Of a stretch of DNA of 64,000 nucleotides, positions 57,861-64,000 are shown in pieces. The translations under genes were made by a program, and so were the position numbers. The notes beneath the pieces were generated by a model, which was given only the letters and a program-made list of their open reading frames with translations, searched no databases and was not told where the DNA came from. Numbering within the stretch: position 1 is the stretch's first letter; each line of letters opens with the position of its first letter. Origin of the DNA: Symbiodinium natans (Eukaryota > Sar > Dinophyceae > Suessiales > Symbiodiniaceae); the NCBI GenBank assembly GCA_905221605.1, contig CAJNDS010002793.1, positions 1 through 64,000 on the forward strand. The letters are read 5' to 3'.

Positions 57861-60459
57861 ACTACTTGGAGAACATGCCACTGCCAACAATTGGGCCCTG
57901 GCTGAGAAGGAGGCGAAGGAGGCCAGTCCCTCGGAATCCAAGGCCCCGCGGGCCACGCCAGAGCGGGACGGCAAGCTGCCTAGTTCGACGCGTTCATGAG
58001 CTTTCGAGTGTTTGCTCAAAATTGAACATGCTTCTCGGCCTTGCGGTGAAACAAAGCCGCTCCCAGCCAGCAAGATCCTTCAGGGGCTTCTATACACGGA
58101 ACGTCACGGAACCGTGGTGCTGAGCTGAGGGTCCGGCAGCGAGAGGAGCACGGCGCCAAGTGGCCTCGGGGCATCGCGATGATCTTCGGAAGATCAAGAC
58201 ATCACTGGCTCATCCACATGTCCAAGGGTCCGCCGCAGCTTTCGCGTGCACCGCAAAGGCAGCGTGCGCACCATCGCCGAATTGAAGGCTCCGTGTCTGC
58301 CGATTGCTGCAGTTAACATGCTGAGAATATGATGTGCTTGCCTTCATGCGCCTCATCGTGCTTCTTGGCTAGACATACGTGCGCATATCTACAGCCAAAA
58401 AGGCTGCAGTCACACAGGCCCACTCACCGTCACAGGCTTCGTCGCACAAACTTTATCGATCTCTCGTCCAGCAGGAATCTCCCCTACTCCTCACCCGAAA
58501 CCCCATCTCTGGGTGTCCCACAACCAGGGCGAGGCCAGCAACGGCCAGCGGGGAGCGGCGCCTACCGAACTACAATTGGTGTGGGGTTTAGGGCAGCTTT
58601 GACTCGCATGCTGGGATAGCTGGGGCTCCCACGCCATTGCCGGATCCAAGTGGCCTTGTGGTTTAGCGCTGTCGGGAGTCGGGACACAACTGAGAGCCGC
58701 GATGCGCCGCAGGACTTGTCCCGGCAGCAAGCTACTTGTGCCTGTTCCTGCCACCCATGAAAGGAGCTGAGCGAGGCTTCGACGACATATGGTTTGGATA
58801 CAACAAAACGGCGTTCAAGGCAGCCCGAGCTTCATAAAAATTGCAAGCAGTTTTGTAGACTCTATTCCACCATTCAAGTAGACAGATTTCATACGGAAGT
58901 TGAAGATGTACAAGGGTTTCAGCGAGCCCAGATCAAACTATTCGTATCCAGGTACGCGGACAGTTGTGCTGACCCGAAGCACAAAAAGTGGAAATTAGCA
59001 GAGAACAAACCACTTGCCTTAGGGGCTGGAACGGTTGTTGAGGGAAATAGAGCAAATTCACTGGGTTTGAGAGACATTTTGGAATGACTGCATTGCGGAG
59101 ATTCAGAGAAATAGTAGAGATTCCGAACTTGCGTGAGAATGTTCCACAATGAAAACCAGCAACTCCCTGCAGATACCAACAACTCTAGCGGGTTTCTTAT
59201 CTATTGTGCAGGTTAATGTGAAACGTATGTAATGGGTTCCAAGAACTAACGTGACGAACAGCGTAAACGTGATTCGAGCATCTTAAACAAATTGCGTGGT
59301 TCCGACTGGGGTTCGACAAAGACAGGCCCCAACAAACAAACAAATAAACAAACAGGCACACAAACAAACAAAGGGAGGGCGCTGGAAGGAAAAGCAGCAG
59401 GGACTTCGCACCATCTTTCTGCATCACAGAGTTTCGATAGCTTCAAACACAAATTGAAGGACACCGGCTGGTGAGAGGCTTCACATCAAACAAAAGAAAA
59501 GGACTTGCAGGGCTTGCCCAACATCTCCTTCATGGCTACCCAACATCTCTTGTTAGGGCTCCTGGCAGCCAGGGCGGGAGAACATCCCCGAAGCAAAAGA
59601 TGAGCCACCTAGGGACCCGACACAAAGGCACCAACAAAACAAAAACAAAAACTGAAAAGCAAATTGAAGAACGTCAGCGGCGATTCCAGCCGGGATTCGA
59701 GAAAACAGGCATCGGAATCCAAAAGAAATGGAGGGACTTGAGGAACAGTAGCAGGGACTTGGGCCACAATACGAGAAACGAGGCACCAACACGAGGAAAA
59801 GAGCAAACAAGGCTCAACAACATGTCCTCCATAAGAGTAGCCCAAATTCTAGGATCCAGACCCTACTTAGGACTCGAGGCGAAATCAGCATACTCCAATC
59901 GTTTGCGACATGCTGGTGCCACCTGCATCGAGTGCAAGTGCCACCTTCAGTCACTCCAACATAAGCACAGTGGGCGCCGCTTTCTCTTGCTCGGACGTCA
60001 CCCCGCTCTGCAATGTGCAGTACTCTACTCAGGCCCTGCAGCCACCTGAAACGGAGGCAAACAGGCAAACAAGGATGCAGCGCTGCACAAAGCGGGGACT
60101 CGGAGGCCCAGCCTTCCGAGTGGTCACCTGCAAGGCAAAGCAATACCAGCAACAACGGTATAGGCATGTGTAGATGACCTCTAGATGGCACAAGCAGGTG
60201 TATTTGTACATGGCAAAAGCAGCGTGACCTTCACAACTCAGCTTTTGGACTTTCCGGGCTGGATTTGGGGCTCCTCGAGGCTGTACCCCTGCGCCGCCCT
60301 GCGCCTCCGGCCACACGATGGCATCAGGCGGCTGGAGCTTCATGAGTTCCTGGCAGGGCTGCTCAGGTTGAGAACATCCTAGAAGTTCTCAACTCTTTAA
60401 ACCCAAAACCAACAAGGTCCTAGAAGCTCTCAGCTCTTTAAACCCCAAGACCACGAAGC
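57861..60459. other. No supportable gene
   Basis: Frames of 60-190 codons on both strands without domains or splice chains. A CAAACAAA-rich stretch lies at 59329-59370. A plus-strand frame near 60300-60380 is discussed under rejected items. Confidence 0.35.
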
Positions 60460-60740
60460 TTCACAAAGCGGTAGACAAAGCGGTTTGAGCCGCCTCCGGT
60501 GGCTCCTCCGGCTCAGGTGGCAGCGGCGCATCCGGATCGAAGTCCTCGTCCTCCCAACTGTTGCTGCCACACCTTTAGAAGCCTCTTCCATTCTTCCATC
60601 CTTTTCCTACGACCCAAGGTTTGGTAAGATGCACATGCAGGGCAACTTCGCCCTCTCTGCTCCTCCGGATCTGGCGGGATGTAGTCCCAGTCGCCACTAA
60701 AGTCCGGCGGGGGCCCTGACAAACCCTTCACGCACAGGCC
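60460..60740 (-). CDS. Acidic hypothetical exons
   Basis: Two stretches on the minus strand: about 60675-60735 (DFSGDWDYIPPDPEEQR) and about 60468-60555 after a GGGAG acceptor (DEDFDPDAPLPPEPEEPPE, ending at a TGA). Both are strongly acidic and Pro-rich and could be adjacent exons. No family is recognised. Confidence 0.35.
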
Positions 60741-61827
60741 ATGCAAAGCTTTCTGCTCTGGTGACCTATGATTCATGACGATGCAATGAGGCCGCGTTTG
60801 CCTGGAAACGGCCCGAGCCCTTCCTCATACATTGTCACCTGTTCAGCATGCATGGGATGCTTGACGGATGCTCTAAGTCTGTCGAAGTCTACTAGTTTCG
60901 AGCTGACTCTTACGCAAAGGTCAGCGAAGTTTTGGCTGGGTGAAATTCAAGCGCCGAGACTCCGGCATTCGTCTCATACTGCTCCCGCAAGGTGATGACG
61001 GGAAACCCATCCTCTGGTGTACTGATGTGGATTGATGTGGACTGTGCTCTCAGAGTCGGATCATGCCTGGTCTCTGGGAACGCCTGCTGGGAACTTCTCG
61101 GCCTACAAGTACCCAAGTGCTCTTGCAACAATGCTTCAAGATACTCAGGATTCCTCAGGATGCGCCTCCGGATTGGGGATGATGGGCCGCCCACCAATCC
61201 GCCCGTATGGAGCTGGAGCACCTGGGCACTGCAGCATAAGGGGGAGAATCGGTGAAGGGTGCCTGCCCCGTAGCAACGCAGGCAAGACACATGCGATTCT
61301 TTTCTGGTCTGGCGCGGGCTGTACACGCCTGTTGCCTGAAAGCTTAAGAAGTCTTTGAGTTGTTCTTCGTGTCTGCACCTTGGCGACGGGGAACCTGAAC
61401 AATGCGCATGCGCGAACCTGCATACCACTGTAGCAACATGGTGCGGGGCCACCTCGCACTGGACGGAGAATGCGAATGCGAGGGTGGACGGCGGTGTGTC
61501 GAGTTGAGGGTTTCATGAAGTCACTGCCATCCGTGCAAGGCAACCTTACGCTCTTCAAAAAGGAAACGGCCCGGAGCAGGAATTCCAGGGCAGGGAACTT
61601 CAGGATAAACTACCTAGGAACGCTACTTGAAATCAGCCAGATACGGAGAGGACAGAACTTCATCAGCTTCATCAACACCTCCCGAAGCACTCTTGGAACT
61701 CTAAGAACTGCCAACTTGACGATGCTCCGTCCAACAGCACAGCCACTGCTGCTTCGGGCAAAGCCCCAAAAAAGGAGCTACCTGTTTCAAACAGCAAAAC
61801 ACTTGTCAGCTGCTGTCTGAACAGGGC
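60741..61827. other. No supportable gene
   Basis: A minus-strand frame at 60910-61452 contains a helical piece (RNPEYLEALLQEHLG) that may be an exon. Nothing else is firm. Confidence 0.3.
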
Positions 61828-62559
61828 TCACATGGCGATTCGCACGGGCTTCGGTCCACCCGGGACATACGTCGACTTCAAGTACTCCATCTCCTGAGAA
61901 CGTTTAGCTTCATAGCAGATCTCCGTGAAGCCATGTCAAGCCGCGCATCTAGGGCTACTTGCGGCTCCTGTCGCCGGACCTTCTCCGCAATTTCCCTCCT
62001 GCCTGAGCACGTGCGCAGCGCAAACCCCGCCAGCTAGTACTAGTAACCTAGTACTTCATCCGGCAGCCAGGGTGCTTGGTGCTGCCTCCAGCTTCACCTT
62101 CGTCATCTGCTTTTCCTGACACGCACAAGCACAAACAAGAACCCCGGGGTCAATCTCGGAACATGCTTCAGCCATCTTCAGCCATCTTCCAGCCATCTTT
62201 CAGCCGCTGCCACCTCGAGCACATCGCGAGGCACTGGCGGATGAGTGACAAAGTCCACCTGAGCCGACCTGCGGGCCCCCAACCCAGGGTTGGTCACAAG
62301 GACGCAAACTGGTAAAAGGGATTCAACCAAACAAAAAAAGTACAGAAAGGAGAGAGAAAGGGAAGACCAGGAGAATGAGAAGGAGATCCTGCCTGGACGA
62401 GGCGGAGCCCCATGGAGCGATGGAAGGGGTGGCCGGGCTGGCGGTCGCTGCCTGCGAGAGAGGACTCGGAGGATTCGGGCCGCTACTTGTACGACTGCCA
62501 AAAAGCCCAAAAGCTGTGGCCTGCGCTCCAAGAAGGACGCAGGCGACCAGGCCCAGCAT
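61828..62559 (-). CDS. Hypothetical, possibly plastid-targeted protein
   Basis: The ATG at 62559 opens a signal peptide (MLGLVACVLLGAQATAFG) followed by FGLFGSRTSSGPN. A Phe right after the cleavage site, then Ser/Thr/Arg-rich sequence, fits a dinoflagellate bipartite plastid presequence. Downstream exons with good splice signals are 62214-62258 (VDFVTHPPVPRDVLE), about 62061-62106 (MTKVKLEAAPSTLAA), a short one near 61985 (REIAEK) and 61828-61893 (EMEYLKSTYVPGGPKPVRIA, then Met and TGA). Linking them into one gene is inference and the phases are not all checked. The family is not recognised. Confidence 0.45.
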
Positions 62560-62959
62560 GGGGGACACCCAGTTCGAGGACTGCGCGGAGTTGGAAGACT
62601 CCGGCGAAAGCGAGGCAGGCGCCTGCTTCGTCTGGAACTGATCTTAGGTTTCGTTCAGATGTTTCGGGTGTAAATATTAAGGAAAGTATGAAATGTAATG
62701 TTGAGGGTACTTTGGTTGTCGCTCGAAATTTCAATTGTGAAGAGAAAGCACAGGGTGAACTTGATTGATATCAGCTTACGTAGTTCATGCATTGGTTTCC
62801 CGGCGTCTTTGAGAGGTAACGGATATCCACATGAAGCCAAGTGAATGCGCACAGAAAGAGGTGTGAGGGCAACAAAAGCAGAGTGAGTTCCCCTCTCCCC
62901 GGCCTGAATTGTGCCACGGTGAGGTGCCGCAATTTGTTGGGGCGCCGGGACGAAGCAAA

Positions 62960-63195
62960 GGATGGAGGCCGCCTGAAAGGTGAAAGGCCGGTGCTGCTCA
63001 GATTAGCTTCTTTGGAGCGCTGTCGAAACGAGGTCGAAACGAAATGCGGGGCTACCAAAGCTTGACGCATCCGCCACCCGAACACTTCGAAACAACGCGA
63101 AGTGCAACGTGGAATTGGCTGCGTCTGCAGGTGCAGGATAATGCAAGTCCAGCCGCGGTCAGGGCCAGCACAGCCACGCTCATTGCACGGGCCAT
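62960..63195 (-). CDS. Signal-peptide first exon, second exon likely
   Basis: The ATG at 63195 encodes a clear signal peptide (MARAMSVAVLALTAAGLALS, then CTCRR). Downstream, after a strong acceptor (CACCTTTCAG), the minus strand near 62970 reads ASILCFVPAPQQIAAP; a Phe-Val-Pro core after a signal peptide is like the FVAP-type plastid transit motif. The join and the rest of the gene are unresolved. Confidence 0.4.
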
Positions 63196-63635
63196 GGGTG
63201 CGATCCAGCTGAGCAGATGGGATGCCGATGCAAGGGAGCCCAAAATGCTAAGGACGCGACATGTGTGACCACGTAATCATACTATACATAGCCTACACAT
63301 CCCCACACCAAGTAGCCTCACCGTGAAGCTGAAGGCAGGAGGCCAGGAGGCCCTGGGGCCCGAGCGCTTTCGCATGCCCGGTGCAGCAAAAGCCTGGCGG
63401 GACGCTCTGTGAAGAGCATGGCAGAACGCATTGAAAGCTTCGACGTTGCCCCTCCATGGCCTCCACATCGAGCATCCTGCATAACCCCGCGACCTCGCTA
63501 TGAGGCGTCAAGAAGAACAAAAGGGCAGAGAAGACGGGAGTGCGACAAAATGGAGCGCTGGCATCTGGGAATCTTCTGTCTCTTCTGTCTGCGGATTCAA
63601 TTCTTTTTCCTGGGCGCCGACTGTGGGCCTACAGC

Positions 63636-64000
63636 CTAGGGAAGGTCCATGGCCTGCTCCCTGAGCCGCTGGGTAATGTGATGGTGCTCCCAGAGTCCAA
63701 ACTTCCCCATGTCATCAAGGAGTTCACGCGCACTGGCCCCGTCGCCTGCAAGCACGTGAGACCTCAATAGCTCCTGGTACGTTAATCCTGACGGCTTGAC
63801 GCCGGAGCTCACCATCTCTTCAAAGATCCGCTTGCACTGGCTTGGATCACGCCGGTGGCAAGTAAGCAGCCCTGTCCAAGTGTCACATTCAGGCTGAACA
63901 TTGTAATGTGGAAGCATCTCAAAAACCGCCCTTGCAGTTTCAGCAAGTCCATGCCTTGCGCAAGATATAATCAAGGCGTTGAAATGGTTCCTGTTCGGTT
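63636..64000 (-). CDS. Pentatricopeptide repeat protein, C-terminal part
   Basis: The frame is open to the window edge and ends at a stop at 63636, giving 120 residues. Repeated helical pairs of the PPR type are visible: FNALIISCARHGLAETARAV, then CDTWTGLLTCHRRDPSQC and IFEEMVSSGVKPSGLTYQEL, then LAGDGASARELLDDMGKFG. PPR proteins bind organellar RNA and act in processing, stability or editing. The N-terminal repeats and targeting signal lie beyond the window. No intron is visible in this part. Confidence 0.85.
   Translation of the reverse strand, partial: PNRNHFNALIISCARHGLAETARAVFEMLPHYNVQPECDTWTGLLTCHRRDPSQCKRIFEEMVSSGVKPSGLTYQELLRSHVLAGDGASARELLDDMGKFGLWEHHHITQRLREQAMDLP

Noticed and set aside
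60185-60382. Plus-strand frame ending HDGIRRLELHEFLAGLLRLR, reminiscent of an EF-hand and calcium-channel tail
   Set aside because: Only one half motif, no second hand or channel segments nearby, and the minus strand reads equally well (ELMKLQPPDAIVWPEAQGG). Not enough to call.

Overview
The window looks like nuclear DNA of a peridinin-type dinoflagellate, probably a Symbiodiniaceae-like species. The evidence is many very short exons; introns that begin with GT, GC or GA and end in AG, usually followed by G; abundant microsatellites and interstitial TTTAGGG-type tracts; a TIR-like membrane protein of a kind I associate with dinoflagellate genomes; and a nuclear, intron-containing petN (cytochrome b6f), a gene that is plastid-encoded in plants. 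I see no rRNA, tRNA, CRISPR, phage or bacterial operon structure. Exon joins were made by hand from reading frame, splice phase and family motifs, with no transcript evidence.

Every gene I can support lies on the minus strand, so the 64 kb reads like one unidirectional gene array. From high to low coordinate: a PPR protein (63.6-64.0 kb); a signal-peptide exon (63.1 kb); a possibly plastid-targeted protein (61.8-62.6 kb); weak exons (60.5 kb and 57.4-58.1 kb); a lone signal-peptide exon (56.1 kb); a complete-looking NhaD-type Na+/H+ antiporter (52.0-54.6 kb); hypothetical genes (48.9-50.9 kb); two tandem petN-like genes (45.5-48.1 kb); hypothetical exons (42.5-44.8 kb); a PPP-family Ser/Thr phosphatase in at least 15 exons (36.4-41.75 kb) with a Cys-rich membrane protein gene inside one of its introns (37.3-38.3 kb).

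The lower half holds coiled-coil exons (32.1-33.9 kb), weak exons (27-28 kb), a PDZ protein (25.1-25.7 kb), a secreted glycosidase-like protein (21.1-24.8 kb), a small signal-peptide membrane protein (19.2-19.9 kb), an MFS transporter (17.1-18.8 kb), a small acidic secreted protein (15.8-16.3 kb), two micro-exon coiled-coil genes (12.6-15.5 and 7.8-9.9 kb), and the TIR-like protein (10.3-12.1 kb). The genes share no obvious pathway; they are linked by orientation and splice style. Several introns carry long simple repeats. The main points of interest are the mixed splice donors, the same-strand nested gene, the nuclear petN pair with a donor-type switch between copies, and a TIR-like domain split by a membrane hairpin.
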